From Bacteroidales bacterium UBA1797 (GTDB lineage: Bacteria; Bacteroidota; Bacteroidia; Bacteroidales; VadinHA17): 29,010 bases of DNA. The stretch is from NCBI GenBank assembly GCA_002319885.1, contig DCFT01000128.1, positions 60,562 to 89,571 on the forward strand, in the 5' to 3' direction. Positions 1 through 9,629 of this stretch are shown in pieces. Under the pieces are notes generated by a model that made no database searches, had not been told where the DNA came from, and worked only from the letters and a program-made list of their open reading frames with translations. Position numbers and translations under genes: made by a program. Each line of letters starts with the position of its first letter. Position 1 is the stretch's first letter.

Positions 1-25
1 ACACTAAGAAACACTAAGAAACACT
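1..25. repeat. Short direct repeat at window edge
   Basis: The window opens with the 10-base unit ACACTAAGAA twice, followed by a partial third copy (ACACT). It lies just downstream of the stop of the LytTR regulator. The window edge cuts it, so it may be the end of a longer tandem array. No function can be assigned. Confidence 0.45.
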
Positions 26-46
26 TGAGAGCTCAGAAATGAATTC

Positions 47-748
47 TTATAATTTGATTTTGGAAAAGAAGATTTCTTTGTAAGTATTGCTGATAGGGAT
101 TCTCTGATCAGCAATCAGGATAACGCCCCGCTCAATTGATTTGATTTTGTCTAACGCCACAATGAACGATTTATGAACCCTGCAAAATTTATTTGCGGGC
201 AGACTCTCTTCAACCTTCCGGAAACTCTGTAAAGTCATTATCTTCCTGCTTTTACAGATGATCCTCAGATAGTCTTTCATCCCTTCGATATAAAGAATAT
301 CATCTATATCAACTCTTTCGAACCTGTATTCAGTTTTTATGAAGATATAACCATCAGTTTTTTTTGACGATTGTGAAGTATCATTCTTTTGAGAGAAATA
401 TTCCATTACCTTATTTACTGCCTGGACGAACCGTTGGAAAGAAAAGGGTTTTAACAGATAATCAGTGACATTCAGTTCAAACCCCTTTATTGCATATTGA
501 TCATATGCTGTTGTTAATATAATTCTGGCGTTCGATCCTGTAGCTTCAAGAAATTGGATACCTGTCAGTTGTTCCATCCTGATATCAAGAAAGATCAGAT
601 CAGAATTGTTCTCTTTGAGCCAGCCGATGGCCTCAATAGCATTGTCAAATGTTCTGATCAGTTTCAGATCGGGAACTTTTGAAATAAAACCTTCAAGTTT
701 AGATAAAGCCAAAGGCTCATCATCAATTGCGATACAACTAATCTGCAT
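47..748 (-). CDS. LytTR-family response regulator
   Basis: Cytoplasmic two-component response regulator, 233 aa, the usual size for the LytR/AlgR family. An N-terminal receiver domain (about 1-120) has acidic residues D9/D10, the phospho-acceptor D55 in IFLDIRM and the conserved lysine K100 in YLLKPF. A C-terminal LytTR DNA-binding domain (about 135-233) shows the family pattern of IEGMKDYLRI, the FRKVEESLP region, FCRVHKSFIV and the final PISNTYK. Its start overlaps the last 11 bases of the upstream sensor kinase gene, so the two are surely co-transcribed and probably translationally coupled. It should be phosphorylated by that kinase and bind direct repeats at target promoters. The target genes cannot be named from the window. 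Confidence 0.93.
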   Translation of the reverse strand: MQISCIAIDDEPLALSKLEGFISKVPDLKLIRTFDNAIEAIGWLKENNSDLIFLDIRMEQLTGIQFLEATGSNARIILTTAYDQYAIKGFELNVTDYLLKPFSFQRFVQAVNKVMEYFSQKNDTSQSSKKTDGYIFIKTEYRFERVDIDDILYIEGMKDYLRIICKSRKIMTLQSFRKVEESLPANKFCRVHKSFIVALDKIKSIERGVILIADQRIPISNTYKEIFFSKIKL

Positions 749-1766
749 TTGTGTTTATAGTAAGTATTACATGGTAGGACTTATCCCCAGGTTCAATAAT
801 CAATTGATATTTTTCGTGATACATAAGATCAAGGCGTGTTCTCAAATTTATTAATCCATATCCTGAATGACCATTATCAGCGACATTCAGGTTGCTCTCA
901 AAGAAATTAGAAATCTCGAAAACAACAATGCCATTATCCGAAGACAATTTAATATCCACTCCGGGTTTCCCGGTTCTGAAGCTGGCGAATTTAAAAGCGT
1001 TTTCTATCAGCGGGACAAAAAGAGCAGGAGCTATCATGATATTAAGGTCACCGTGAACTTCAAAACAGATATCATCAGGTGTTTTAATTCTTATACGGTA
1101 TAAGTCAATGAAATTGCGAATGTATTCAATCTCCCTTCTTAGATCAACCACTTCCGATGAAGTTTCATATGTAAGATATCGCATAATATCAGAAAGCTTT
1201 ATGAGAGCCGATGAAGCCTCAGCTGGATTCTGTTGTATCAGTGAGTCGATATTATTAAGAGTGTTGAACAGAAAATGGGGATTGAGTTTGCTTTTAAGCA
1301 GGTCGAGCTCTACAGCCAGTTTCTGTCTGTCAAGTTCTGTCTTTTGGTTCAAGGTCCTAATCCAGTTAATAATAACGCAAAAAAAAGATCCGAAAACTGC
1401 AGCAGTGAGCACCGGGAAATAACCACTCATATGCATTTTGAACGAATATAAACCGTAGAAGTGGTGAAAATCACCTTCAAAAACAGCTTTGGAAAAGAAA
1501 AGGATTGTATATCCGAAAAATGGCATTATTAACACTACGAGGAATGACAAACCAAAAAACAGATCCAGCTTATTTTTTATCAGGAAACGAGGAGCCATAA
1601 CAAGATAGAACAGATAAAATATAAACATCAGATATAAGAAGGCAATTATATTGCCAACAATTTCCTGAGCCGACAAACCCTGGTTCATAGTTGAATAGGG
1701 GAGATTTGCAAAAATTGCAAAAAGCCAGATAAAAACATGGATATATGTTATTCTCTTTTTACTCAT
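738..1766 (-). CDS. LytS/YehU-type sensor histidine kinase
   Basis: Membrane sensor kinase of the His_kinase (LytS/YehU) family, 342 aa. Four hydrophobic segments lie at about 10-22, 36-57, 68-92 and 117-136. A short coiled segment follows, then the dimerisation/phosphorylation motif LNPHFLFNTLN with the phosphorylated His at 164. The ATPase part has the N box PLIENAFKFA and the glycine motif GYGLINLRTRL. There is no separate extracellular sensor domain, as is typical for the Bacteroidota members. The partner is the LytTR regulator that overlaps its 3' end. The signal sensed is unknown. A promoter element sits 17 bases upstream of the start codon. Confidence 0.93.
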   Translation of the reverse strand: MSKKRITYIHVFIWLFAIFANLPYSTMNQGLSAQEIVGNIIAFLYLMFIFYLFYLVMAPRFLIKNKLDLFFGLSFLVVLIMPFFGYTILFFSKAVFEGDFHHFYGLYSFKMHMSGYFPVLTAAVFGSFFCVIINWIRTLNQKTELDRQKLAVELDLLKSKLNPHFLFNTLNNIDSLIQQNPAEASSALIKLSDIMRYLTYETSSEVVDLRREIEYIRNFIDLYRIRIKTPDDICFEVHGDLNIMIAPALFVPLIENAFKFASFRTGKPGVDIKLSSDNGIVVFEISNFFESNLNVADNGHSGYGLINLRTRLDLMYHEKYQLIIEPGDKSYHVILTINTNAD

Positions 1767-1782
1767 ATTTTGATGCTCTATA

Positions 1783-1790
1783 CAAATTTA
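1783..1790 (-). promoter_or_regulatory. Predicted -7 promoter element for the lytS-lytR operon
   Basis: Reading the minus strand, TAAATTTG matches the Bacteroidota -7 consensus TAnnTTTG exactly. It would place the transcript start about 10 bases before the kinase ATG. A TTG lies 24 bases further upstream, slightly beyond the usual 19-21 spacing. Confidence 0.5.
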
Positions 1791-2112
1791 TCATAAAATT
1801 TCTCTGGTTACATACAATAATTATTTAGTGATATATCTTCTCAGCTCCCATGCGTCCTGCAAAAAAAATCGTTTCTGTTTTTTTGAATCCGGCAGGTTCC
1901 TGTAACGAATTCAGAATAATAAGTTTAATTACACAATTTTTGAATGATCGGGTTCTTGTGTAAAAGTATTTAAAGGAGTAGCAGTAAGCAAATCTGATAT
2001 ACCTGTTGAACAAATATATCTGCAACACTTGGTTTTTAATCTGTGAAATGCATATGTCAGATTCTATCCAACAGGTCAACACCCTATCACAGAAACGGAC
2101 GAATAAGATTTG
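1791..2112. other. Intergenic region without a recognisable gene
   Basis: This A+T-rich stretch lies between the divergent lytS-type kinase and the PAS kinase. Reading frames through it (for example minus 1825-2082) have no recognisable composition, ribosome site or homology, and the plus-strand extension upstream of 2156 looks untranslated. I see no strong hairpin here. Confidence 0.5.
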
Positions 2113-2120
2113 TATATTTG
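2113..2120 (+). promoter_or_regulatory. Predicted -7 promoter element for the PAS kinase
   Basis: TATATTTG is an exact match to TAnnTTTG and predicts transcription starting near 2127. This favours translation from ATG 2156 over the in-frame ATGs further upstream (2006, 2048, 2054), which would lie outside the transcript. No clear TTG -33 element is seen. Confidence 0.5.
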
Positions 2121-2155
2121 CAGATCAGAAATTGTATATTTTAATTGAGAGACAT

Positions 2156-3304
2156 ATGGAAGAAGAAGGATCACATTTTGCTCCTGCAGAAAGGACAATT
2201 GCTGAACAGATTTTAAAGGAATATGAATTGGTAGGCTCACAAAAGTTTTTTACTGAAATATTCGGAGCAATGACAGGAATTGGAGCTGTTATTGACAAAA
2301 ACCGTCAGATCGTATACGCGAATAATGAATTTCTTTCACTGTTGGGGCTGAATACCATTGACCATATTCTGGGCAAGAGGCCGGGAGAGGTCATTTCGTG
2401 TATTCATTCAACTGAAGAACCAGCCGGATGTGGAACTTCCAGAGCATGTGCGTATTGTGGAGCTGTGAACGCCATTCTCGACAGCCAGAGAACTGGAAAG
2501 AAAACAATGAAAGAAACGCAAATTTCCAGCATAGTCAATGGCAAGCATAAGAGCTGGGATATGAATATAATTTCTACACCTATATCATTTAACGGAGAAC
2601 TATTTTATGTTCTTATATTGCAGGATATCAGTGATATAAAAAGAAGAGCTGCCCTCGAAAGAATCTTTTTTCACGATTTACTTAACAGTGTCGGCGGTCT
2701 TAATGGCTTACTTACTGTATTAAAAGAAGGAACAAGTCCGGAGGATACTAAGGAACTTATTAATCTTTCTGAAGAGGCAAGCAGGAATATCCTTGATGAA
2801 ATATTGATGCAAAGAGATCTCCATGCAGCTGAGAACGGAGAACTGGAGTTAAATATTAATTTGACTTATTCTGTTGAGTTGCTTGATTCAGCAATAGGAC
2901 AGATTGGCTTTCATAATACCTTGAAAGACCGGAGGATAATCAGAGATCAGAATTCTGCTGATATTTCTTTTGAGACAGATCAGGCCCTGCTTCAAAGAGT
3001 TATTATTAATTTGTTAAAAAATGCACTAGAAGCAACTGAACCTGGAGGAACAGTTAGGGCAGGAATTGATAATACCCTGGATAAGATCATATTCTGGGTG
3101 AAAAATGATCAGGTAATGACAGAAGATGTAAAGATGAAGATTTTTCAGCGATCATTCAGTACAAAGGGCTCCGGGAGGGGAATCGGAACCTATAGTATCA
3201 GATTATTGACAGAAAATTATCTGAGAGGTGGAGTCAGTTTTTTTAGTAACGACACTGATGGTACCATATTCAGCATAGAATTAAATAAATCATTTCCCTC
3301 TTAA
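2156..3304 (+). CDS. PAS-domain sensor histidine kinase with a four-Cys motif
   Basis: Soluble histidine kinase, 382 aa from the chosen ATG. An in-frame extension of 50 residues upstream is disfavoured because a promoter element lies inside it. A PAS-like sensor domain spans about 30-160 (AVIDKNRQIVYANNEFL), with an inserted cysteine cluster C82, C92, C98, C101 (GCGTSRACAYCGA). The kinase core has an atypical H box FFHDLLNSVGG (His173), N box NLLKNALEA (Asn289), a degenerate G1 motif around VKND (317-318) and a G2 motif GSGRGIGT. There are no membrane segments and no response regulator adjacent, so it is an orphan whose partner is elsewhere. The cysteines could bind a metal or Fe-S centre or act in redox sensing. 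That is inference. Confidence 0.85.
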   Translation: MEEEGSHFAPAERTIAEQILKEYELVGSQKFFTEIFGAMTGIGAVIDKNRQIVYANNEFLSLLGLNTIDHILGKRPGEVISCIHSTEEPAGCGTSRACAYCGAVNAILDSQRTGKKTMKETQISSIVNGKHKSWDMNIISTPISFNGELFYVLILQDISDIKRRAALERIFFHDLLNSVGGLNGLLTVLKEGTSPEDTKELINLSEEASRNILDEILMQRDLHAAENGELELNINLTYSVELLDSAIGQIGFHNTLKDRRIIRDQNSADISFETDQALLQRVIINLLKNALEATEPGGTVRAGIDNTLDKIIFWVKNDQVMTEDVKMKIFQRSFSTKGSGRGIGTYSIRLLTENYLRGGVSFFSNDTDGTIFSIELNKSFPS

Positions 3305-3489
3305 CCACGAAATTATATAGAGTCGTAATAGTTATCGGGATCGTTAAGCTACATAGCCTGATTTTCTGCAATTATAAGATTACGTTATAGATAATTTTCT
3401 TTTATATATAAGGATCAGTTAGGTATAAAATATATACTCTGAAAATACTCTTTGATACTACGAATAACTCAATGATAATCAGTGGTTAA
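3301..3489. repeat. Remnant of a degenerate intergenic repeat
   Basis: The short gap between the PAS kinase and gltD (tail to tail) is bounded by TTAACCAC (3301-3308, overlapping the kinase stop codon) and its inverse GTGGTTAA (3482-3489). A half-copy of the palindromic phrase ATCGGGA lies at 3336-3342. Similar phrases occur at 12470-12556 and 22790-22880. No gene is visible inside. Confidence 0.3.
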
Positions 3490-3512
3490 TGGATTTTATT
3501 TAATATTTGATT

Positions 3513-4934
3513 CTAATCCTTCCTCAGGAACTTATCAATTTCTTTTGCAACTTTTCTGCCAGAAGCAATTGCATTTACAACAAGAGTTGCACCACTTACC
3601 GAATCTCCGGCTGCAAAAACCTTTTGTCTGTTTGTAAGCTGATTCTGATCAACCTTAATATTTCTTTTCTGATCAAGTTCAAGGTCAAGCTCTGCAAGTA
3701 GTCCATCAAGCGCAGGATGCACGAACCCCATTGCGAGCAATACCAAATCTGCGTCAAGAATTCTCTTTGTACCTGGCACAGGTTCCATGGAATATTGGTC
3801 ATTTTGCAAATTCCATACAACATCCTGTACTTCAACACCTGTTACCCGGCTATCTTTTCCATGGAATTTTACAGTTGCCAGGCTCCAATATCTTTCACAG
3901 CCTTCCTCATGGGAAGTTGATGTCTTAAGCACTCTTCCGAAATAGGGCCATGGATTATTATCTGCTCTGGTAAGGGGTGGTTTTGGCATGATCTCGATCT
4001 GTGTTACACTCAGAGCTTTCTGTCGTATAGAAGTGCCAACACAGTCGGAACCGGTGTCACCTCCTCCGATAATAAGAACTTTTTTCCCTTCAGCATTAAT
4101 AGGATTTGAAGAGTTGGATATCTCCCCGGAGTTCACCCTGTTCTGCAACGGAAGAAAATCCATTGCAAAGTGAATCCCTTTAAGATCCCTTCCCTCAGCA
4201 ACTAAATCGCGCGGGTGAGTGGCACCTATAGCTATACATATTGCATCGAACTGTTCCAGCAACTCTTTACCTGTAATATCTTTTCCAATGTTTATTCCTG
4301 TCCTGATAATAAGACCTTCTTCCATCATCAGGTCGAGCCGTCTGTCGATAGTCGCTTTACTCAGCTTGAAATCAGGAATGCCATATCTCAGTAAACCGCC
4401 GGCTTTATCATCTTTCTCAAAGAGAGTCACCAGATGACCTGTTTTATTCAGAAGATCAGCGGCAGCCATTCCTGCAGGACCACTTCCGATAACAGCCACC
4501 TTTTTACCTGACCTTGATTTCGGGGGTTGCGGTTTAATATACCCTTCAGAAAAGGCTTTTTCAACAATGGCTACTTCATTTTCCCTTATTGTAACAGGCT
4601 CTTTATTAATATTTAGCACACACGCGTGCTCACAACTTGCAGGACAGATTCTCCCAGTGAACTCCGGGAAATTATTTGTAGCAGCAAGCCTCATATAAGC
4701 TGCTTTCCAATCACCCTTATATAGCAGATCGTTCCATTCCGGGATTAAATTATCAACAGGACAACTCCAATGACAAAACGGAATACCGCAATCCATGCAT
4801 CGCGATGCCTGAAGCATTCTGTCTTCACTGTTCAGTATCTGTTCAACTTCGCTGTGGTCGCAGATCCTTTCATTCAAAGGTCTGTTTCCTGCTTCCTTCC
4901 TTTTTATCTTTAGAAATCCGTTTACATCAGCCAT
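3513..4934 (-). CDS. gltD: Glutamate synthase (NADPH) small subunit
   Basis: Small (beta) subunit of NADPH-dependent glutamate synthase, 473 aa, normal length. It passes electrons from NADPH through FAD and Fe-S centres to the large subunit, which makes two glutamates from glutamine and 2-oxoglutarate. The N-terminal Fe-S domain has Cys 46, 49, 54 and 58 (CMDCGIPFCHWSCPV) and a second cluster at Cys 97, 101 and 105 (ICPASCEHAC). The FAD-binding motif is VIGSGPAGMAAA (about 148-159), and the NADPH-binding motif IIGGGDTGSD is near 290. The C-terminal FAD signature is FAAGDSVSGATLVV. It follows gltB on the minus strand after a 103-base gap that includes a small CCCTGTG duplication, and is probably co-transcribed with it. 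Confidence 0.96.
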   Translation of the reverse strand: MADVNGFLKIKRKEAGNRPLNERICDHSEVEQILNSEDRMLQASRCMDCGIPFCHWSCPVDNLIPEWNDLLYKGDWKAAYMRLAATNNFPEFTGRICPASCEHACVLNINKEPVTIRENEVAIVEKAFSEGYIKPQPPKSRSGKKVAVIGSGPAGMAAADLLNKTGHLVTLFEKDDKAGGLLRYGIPDFKLSKATIDRRLDLMMEEGLIIRTGINIGKDITGKELLEQFDAICIAIGATHPRDLVAEGRDLKGIHFAMDFLPLQNRVNSGEISNSSNPINAEGKKVLIIGGGDTGSDCVGTSIRQKALSVTQIEIMPKPPLTRADNNPWPYFGRVLKTSTSHEEGCERYWSLATVKFHGKDSRVTGVEVQDVVWNLQNDQYSMEPVPGTKRILDADLVLLAMGFVHPALDGLLAELDLELDQKRNIKVDQNQLTNRQKVFAAGDSVSGATLVVNAIASGRKVAKEIDKFLRKD

Positions 4935-5037
4935 AATATCTCTTTATAAATCTTTTATCTATTATTGTTTCGTGTTAAGCGTTTCGAGTTTAAAACCTTA
5001 ATTCATTTTATCATTTAAGCCCTGTGCCCTGTGCCTT

Positions 5038-8000
5038 CTAGCTTGCACTTATCTCCAGATCAAGCTCAACATCAGCGATTTTCTTTCTTAATTCTTCAAG
5101 TTTCTGTTCCTGAAGTACCTTCTTAAAGTCATAAGGTATTACTTTAATGAACAGCGGAATATATTTTGACAGATCGTCGAGAATCATCTTTGCCTTTTTG
5201 CTATTGGTATACTGATAATGTTTTGAGATGAGATCAGTAAGTTCATTTACATCACTGTAATCCTCTACCAGCGATAATTCTACCATTCCCATATTGCAAT
5301 AAAAATCAAAATCACCATTTTCGTTGAACACGTATGCAATACCACCACTCATACCGGCTGCAAAATTACTTCCTGTAGTACCCAGTACTACAACCCGTCC
5401 GCCTGTCATGTACTCACAGCAGTGGTTGCCTACTCCTTCAACAACAGCATTTGCGCCACTGTTCCTCACTCCGAATCGTTCCCCTGCAACACCTGAAATA
5501 TAAATTTCGCCCCTCGTTGCACCGTAAAGAACAGTATTGCCAATAATAATATTTTTATCGGGTTCAAAGGTAGAACCGACAGGAGGGACTACAATAATCC
5601 TGCCTCCCGAAAGACCTTTACCAAGGTAATCGTTCGAATCTCCCTCGAGATAAAGTTCAACACCAGGAGAAAGAAAGGCACCAAAACTTTGTCCCGCAGA
5701 GCCTTTGAAACGGCACCTGATTGTGCCATCAGGTAATCCTGCCGAGCCATAGAGCATTGCGATCTTCCCCGATAACATTGCACCAGTGGTTCTGTCAGTA
5801 TTATGAATTGATTTTTCTATAACAACCGGCTGTTTTTCTGAAATAGCTTTTTCTGCTTCAGTTATTAACTCCCTGTCAAGAACCTTATCAATTTTATGAT
5901 CCTGTATATCAATGCAATGCATTGTGTTATCCGTCCATTCAGAAGACAATGAAAGAAGTCCGGAAAGATCCAGATTCTTTATCTTCCAATGGTCCACTTC
6001 GGGATTTCTCTCAAGGAGGTCAAACCGTCCGATAATATCTTCCATCTTTTTGTATCCGAGTTCAGCAAGTTGTTCACGTACATCTTCTGCCATAAACCGG
6101 AAAAATGTTACAAGATTATCGGCTTTTCCCCTGAATCGTTTTCTCAGTTCAGCATTCTGGGTTGCCACACCTACAGGACAGGTATTCAGGTGGCATTTGC
6201 GCATCATGACACATCCGAGAACAATAAGAGCCGATGTTGAAAAGCCGAATTCCTCAGCACCTAAAAGTGAAGCAATGATTATATCCCTGCCGCTTTTTAA
6301 CTGGCCGTCAGCCTGAAGCGTCACTTTCCGGCGGAGATTATTCATCACAAGTGTCTGCTGCGTTTCTGCAAGGCCAAGCTCAAGAGGCAATCCGGCATGT
6401 TTGATAGATGATGATGGGCTTGCCCCGGTACCGCCTTCGTATCCGCTTATTGTTATCAGATCAGCACCTGCTTTTGTAACGCCGGCTGCGATTGTTCCGA
6501 CACCGCTTTCTGATACGAGTTTCACACTTATTCTCGCTCTTGGATTAACATTTTTCAGATCGAAAATAAGCTGGGAAAGGTCCTCAATAGAATATATATC
6601 ATGATGCGGAGGGGGAGATATAAGTGTTATTCCTGGTATAGAGTATCTCGTTTTGGCAATTATCGTATCGACCTTATGACCTGGTAACTGGCCACCTTCT
6701 CCTGGTTTAGCTCCTTGTGCAATTTTAATCTGAAGTTCATCAGCATTAACCAGGTATTCCGTGGTTACACCAAAGCGTCCGCTGGCAACCTGTTTGATGG
6801 CACTCCTTACACTGTCTCCGTTTTCAAGAGGTTGAAAACGAAGTGGGTCTTCGCCACCCTCACCTGTATTACTCCGACCACCAATACGGTTCATGGCTAT
6901 GGCCAGTGTTTCATGGGCCTCACGACTGATTGAACCGTAAGACATGGCACCGGTTACAAATCTTTTCATGATCTGCTCAACCGGTTCAACTTCTTCAATT
7001 GGAATAGGGTTTCTTTTTATTCTGAGCAAACCCCTGATGAAACCTGGTCTTGCTGTATCACGATTGACACTGCTGATATATTCCCTGAACTTTATATAAT
7101 CACCTGTGCTTGTACTCCACTGAAGAAGAGAAATGGTTTCGGGGTTCCATGCATGATGTTCCCCATGCTTTCTGTAAGAATATACACCCTCGGTAAGCAT
7201 CTCGGGTTGCTGTTCCGGAATAAATGCTTTTCTGTGAGGAATAAGCACCTCTTCGGCAATCTCGTTCATACCTATTCCTCCGATCCTTGATATCGTCCCT
7301 TTAAAATATTTATTTATGACATCGGGGTGGATACCAACAGCTTCAAATATTTGAGCAGATCTGTAACTCCTGAGAGTACTTATCCCCATTTTAGACATAA
7401 TTTTCAAGATTCCTTTATTCACTGCATTTACATAATTTGCTTCGGCTTTCTGATAATCGAGTTGGATAGCTTTATCCTTAATAAGCTTATCGATCACTGC
7501 AAAGCTCATGTAAGGATTGATAATACTGGCACCGTAGCCAAAGAGAAGTGCAAAATGCATAACCTCACGAGGACCGGCAGATTCCACAACAATATCTATC
7601 TGCATCCTCTTTCGTTTATTAATAAGGTGGTGATGAACAGCAGAAACAGCCATCAGGGAAGGTATTGGAGCTACATTTTCGCTTATGCCGCGGTCAGAAA
7701 GTATAATATAATTTTTCCCTTCATCAACTGCTCTTTCAGCATCATTACATAGTTGTTCAACAGCATCCTCCAGTCCTTTGGCACCTTTCGAAGCATCAAA
7801 ATGTAAAAGCAGATTAGCCGCTGAAAAACCCTTATACCTTAAGTTTTTGACAACCTGGAAGTATGTATTGGATATAACAGGATTCCTGAACCGCACCATT
7901 TTCACATGATCGGGAGATGTGTCAAGAAGGTTTTGCTGCAAAGAACCAAGATAGCCCGAAAGAGTCATAACAAGCTCCTCCCTGATCGGATCAATAGGTG

Positions 8001-9564
8001 GATTGGTTACCTGCGCAAATAGCTGCTTGAAATAATTAAATAATCTATAGGGCTTTTTTGAAAGAACGGCAAGAGGAACATCATTGCCCATCGAACCTAT
8101 AGGCTCCTTCCCTGTAGCTGCCATTTCTTTTATGATTCTGTCTGTATCTTCGAGTGAGTAGTTGAAGGAAGTTACATATTTATTATACTCATCACCCATA
8201 TTAGGTGTCTCCTCGTGACCGGTTTCAATCTTTTCAAGTTTAACCATGTTCTGCTGGATCCATTGTCCGTAAGGATATTCTGCAGCCAGTTCTGCCTTTA
8301 ATTCTTTATCGTAAAATATCTTACCGGCTTCCGTATCAACAAGAAGCATTTTTCCCGGTTTTAAGCGCCCTTTTTCCCTTATCTCCTCAGGAGCAAATGT
8401 CTGTACACCAGCTTCCGATCCCATTACAATCAGATCACTTGTTGTAATGACGTATCTCGATGGACGCAGTCCGTTTCTGTCAAGCATTCCTCCGATATAT
8501 CGTCCATCGGAGAAAATAAGTGATGCCGGACCATCCCATGGTTCCATGAAAGTGGAATGATACTTATAGAAAGCTTTTAACTCGGGGGAAATTGGATTCT
8601 TGTCGTTTATTGACTCAGGAATCAGAACTGACATAGCATACGGAAGTGATTTTCCACTCATTATCAAAAACTCCAGAACATTGTCAAGCGACGCTGAATC
8701 ACTCTTGTCCGGTTCAATTATCGGGTACAATCGGGTAAGGTCGCCCAGTTTTTCTGATTTAAGAATTGATTCTCTCGCTTCCATCCAGAACCGGTTGCCT
8801 TTGATTGTATTTATTTCTCCGTTATGTCCTAGCATCCTGAAGGGCTGTGCCAGATCCCAGCTTGGAAATGTATTTGTACTGAATCTTGAATGCACCAGAG
8901 CTATTGCACTCTGTAATCTCTCATCATTAAGATCGAGAAAATATTCCCCAAGCTGCATTGATGTAAGCATGCCTTTATAAACAAGTACTTTCGTAGAAAG
9001 ACTCGGGATATAGAAAAAACTCTTTTGTTTAATGTCAGAGTTTCTGATCACATTTTCAGTTCTTTTCCTAATTATGTATAGTTTTCGTTCAAGATCAGAC
9101 TGGGGTATGTCAGCCCCGAGAAGAATCTGAAGTATTTCAGGTTCAGCAGCACGCGATATATCACCAATAACCGAATTATCACGCGGAACATCACGGAATC
9201 CGATAAGATTAACTCCTTCCTCTTTTATTATACTTACAAGAATGTCCTGACATTTTGAGGCATCATCTCTATCCTGTGGAAAAAATATAAGTCCTGTGCC
9301 AAACTGACCTTCAGGGGGAAGCGAATACCCCTGGATTAAATAAAAATCCCTGGGCACCTGAATCAACACCCCTGCTCCGTCACCCGTTTTGCTATCAGCT
9401 CCTTCTGCACCTCTGTGGGTCATATTCGTGAGAATATCAAGACCCTGCCTGATTATTGAGTGAGATTTTTTCCCTTTCAGATGCGCTACAAATCCAATTC
9501 CGCAATTCTCATGCTCAAATTCCTGATGATACAATCCCTGTTTCTTTGGGCGTTCTTTTTTCAT
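5038..9564 (-). CDS. gltB: Glutamate synthase (NADPH) large subunit
   Basis: Large (alpha) subunit of glutamate synthase, 1508 aa, standard length. The N-terminal class II glutamine amidotransferase domain begins at Cys21 in HENCGIGF, so the first 20 residues are the usual propeptide removed to expose the catalytic cysteine. The motif LGHNGEINTIKGN follows near 250. The central and FMN-binding synthase domains include GGEDPLRF and PGEGGQLPGHKV. The 3Fe-4S cysteines lie in CVMMRKCHLNTCP, around residues 1118-1129. The C-terminal beta-helix (GXGXG) domain contains GNHCCEYMTGGRVVVLG. It works with the downstream gltD product in ammonia assimilation with glutamine synthetase. The 5' leader carries an intrinsic terminator and a competing antiterminator, described separately, so expression is probably controlled by premature termination. 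Confidence 0.97.
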   Translation of the reverse strand: MKKERPKKQGLYHQEFEHENCGIGFVAHLKGKKSHSIIRQGLDILTNMTHRGAEGADSKTGDGAGVLIQVPRDFYLIQGYSLPPEGQFGTGLIFFPQDRDDASKCQDILVSIIKEEGVNLIGFRDVPRDNSVIGDISRAAEPEILQILLGADIPQSDLERKLYIIRKRTENVIRNSDIKQKSFFYIPSLSTKVLVYKGMLTSMQLGEYFLDLNDERLQSAIALVHSRFSTNTFPSWDLAQPFRMLGHNGEINTIKGNRFWMEARESILKSEKLGDLTRLYPIIEPDKSDSASLDNVLEFLIMSGKSLPYAMSVLIPESINDKNPISPELKAFYKYHSTFMEPWDGPASLIFSDGRYIGGMLDRNGLRPSRYVITTSDLIVMGSEAGVQTFAPEEIREKGRLKPGKMLLVDTEAGKIFYDKELKAELAAEYPYGQWIQQNMVKLEKIETGHEETPNMGDEYNKYVTSFNYSLEDTDRIIKEMAATGKEPIGSMGNDVPLAVLSKKPYRLFNYFKQLFAQVTNPPIDPIREELVMTLSGYLGSLQQNLLDTSPDHVKMVRFRNPVISNTYFQVVKNLRYKGFSAANLLLHFDASKGAKGLEDAVEQLCNDAERAVDEGKNYIILSDRGISENVAPIPSLMAVSAVHHHLINKRKRMQIDIVVESAGPREVMHFALLFGYGASIINPYMSFAVIDKLIKDKAIQLDYQKAEANYVNAVNKGILKIMSKMGISTLRSYRSAQIFEAVGIHPDVINKYFKGTISRIGGIGMNEIAEEVLIPHRKAFIPEQQPEMLTEGVYSYRKHGEHHAWNPETISLLQWSTSTGDYIKFREYISSVNRDTARPGFIRGLLRIKRNPIPIEEVEPVEQIMKRFVTGAMSYGSISREAHETLAIAMNRIGGRSNTGEGGEDPLRFQPLENGDSVRSAIKQVASGRFGVTTEYLVNADELQIKIAQGAKPGEGGQLPGHKVDTIIAKTRYSIPGITLISPPPHHDIYSIEDLSQLIFDLKNVNPRARISVKLVSESGVGTIAAGVTKAGADLITISGYEGGTGASPSSSIKHAGLPLELGLAETQQTLVMNNLRRKVTLQADGQLKSGRDIIIASLLGAEEFGFSTSALIVLGCVMMRKCHLNTCPVGVATQNAELRKRFRGKADNLVTFFRFMAEDVREQLAELGYKKMEDIIGRFDLLERNPEVDHWKIKNLDLSGLLSLSSEWTDNTMHCIDIQDHKIDKVLDRELITEAEKAISEKQPVVIEKSIHNTDRTTGAMLSGKIAMLYGSAGLPDGTIRCRFKGSAGQSFGAFLSPGVELYLEGDSNDYLGKGLSGGRIIVVPPVGSTFEPDKNIIIGNTVLYGATRGEIYISGVAGERFGVRNSGANAVVEGVGNHCCEYMTGGRVVVLGTTGSNFAAGMSGGIAYVFNENGDFDFYCNMGMVELSLVEDYSDVNELTDLISKHYQYTNSKKAKMILDDLSKYIPLFIKVIPYDFKKVLQEQKLEELRKKIADVELDLEISAS

Positions 9565-9594
9565 AATAACTTCCTTCTTTTACTTCTGTTTTGT

Positions 9595-9629
9595 AAAAAA
9601 AAACCGTTCTCTGTTTTTGAGAGAACGGT
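9595..9629 (-). terminator. Intrinsic terminator inside the gltB leader (attenuator)
   Basis: On the minus strand a perfect 10-base-pair stem (ACCGTTCTCT, 9629-9620, with AGAGAACGGT, 9612-9603) and a 7-base loop are followed directly by a run of eight more T (9602-9595). It ends about 30 bases before the gltB ATG. No minus-strand gene lies upstream (zwf is divergent), so its only plausible role is premature termination of the gltB transcript. Confidence 0.8.

Noticed and set aside
1825..2082. Minus-strand open frame of 85 aa upstream of the PAS kinase
   Set aside because: Unusual aromatic- and Cys-rich composition, no recognisable domain, and it overlaps the promoter side of both neighbours.
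2006..2155. N-terminal extension of the PAS kinase
   Set aside because: A -7 promoter element at 2113-2120 lies inside it, and the extension has no domain character; ATG 2156 is preferred.
5912..6316. Plus-strand open frame of 134 aa inside gltB
   Set aside because: Antisense shadow of a strongly conserved coding region (the 3Fe-4S part of GltB).
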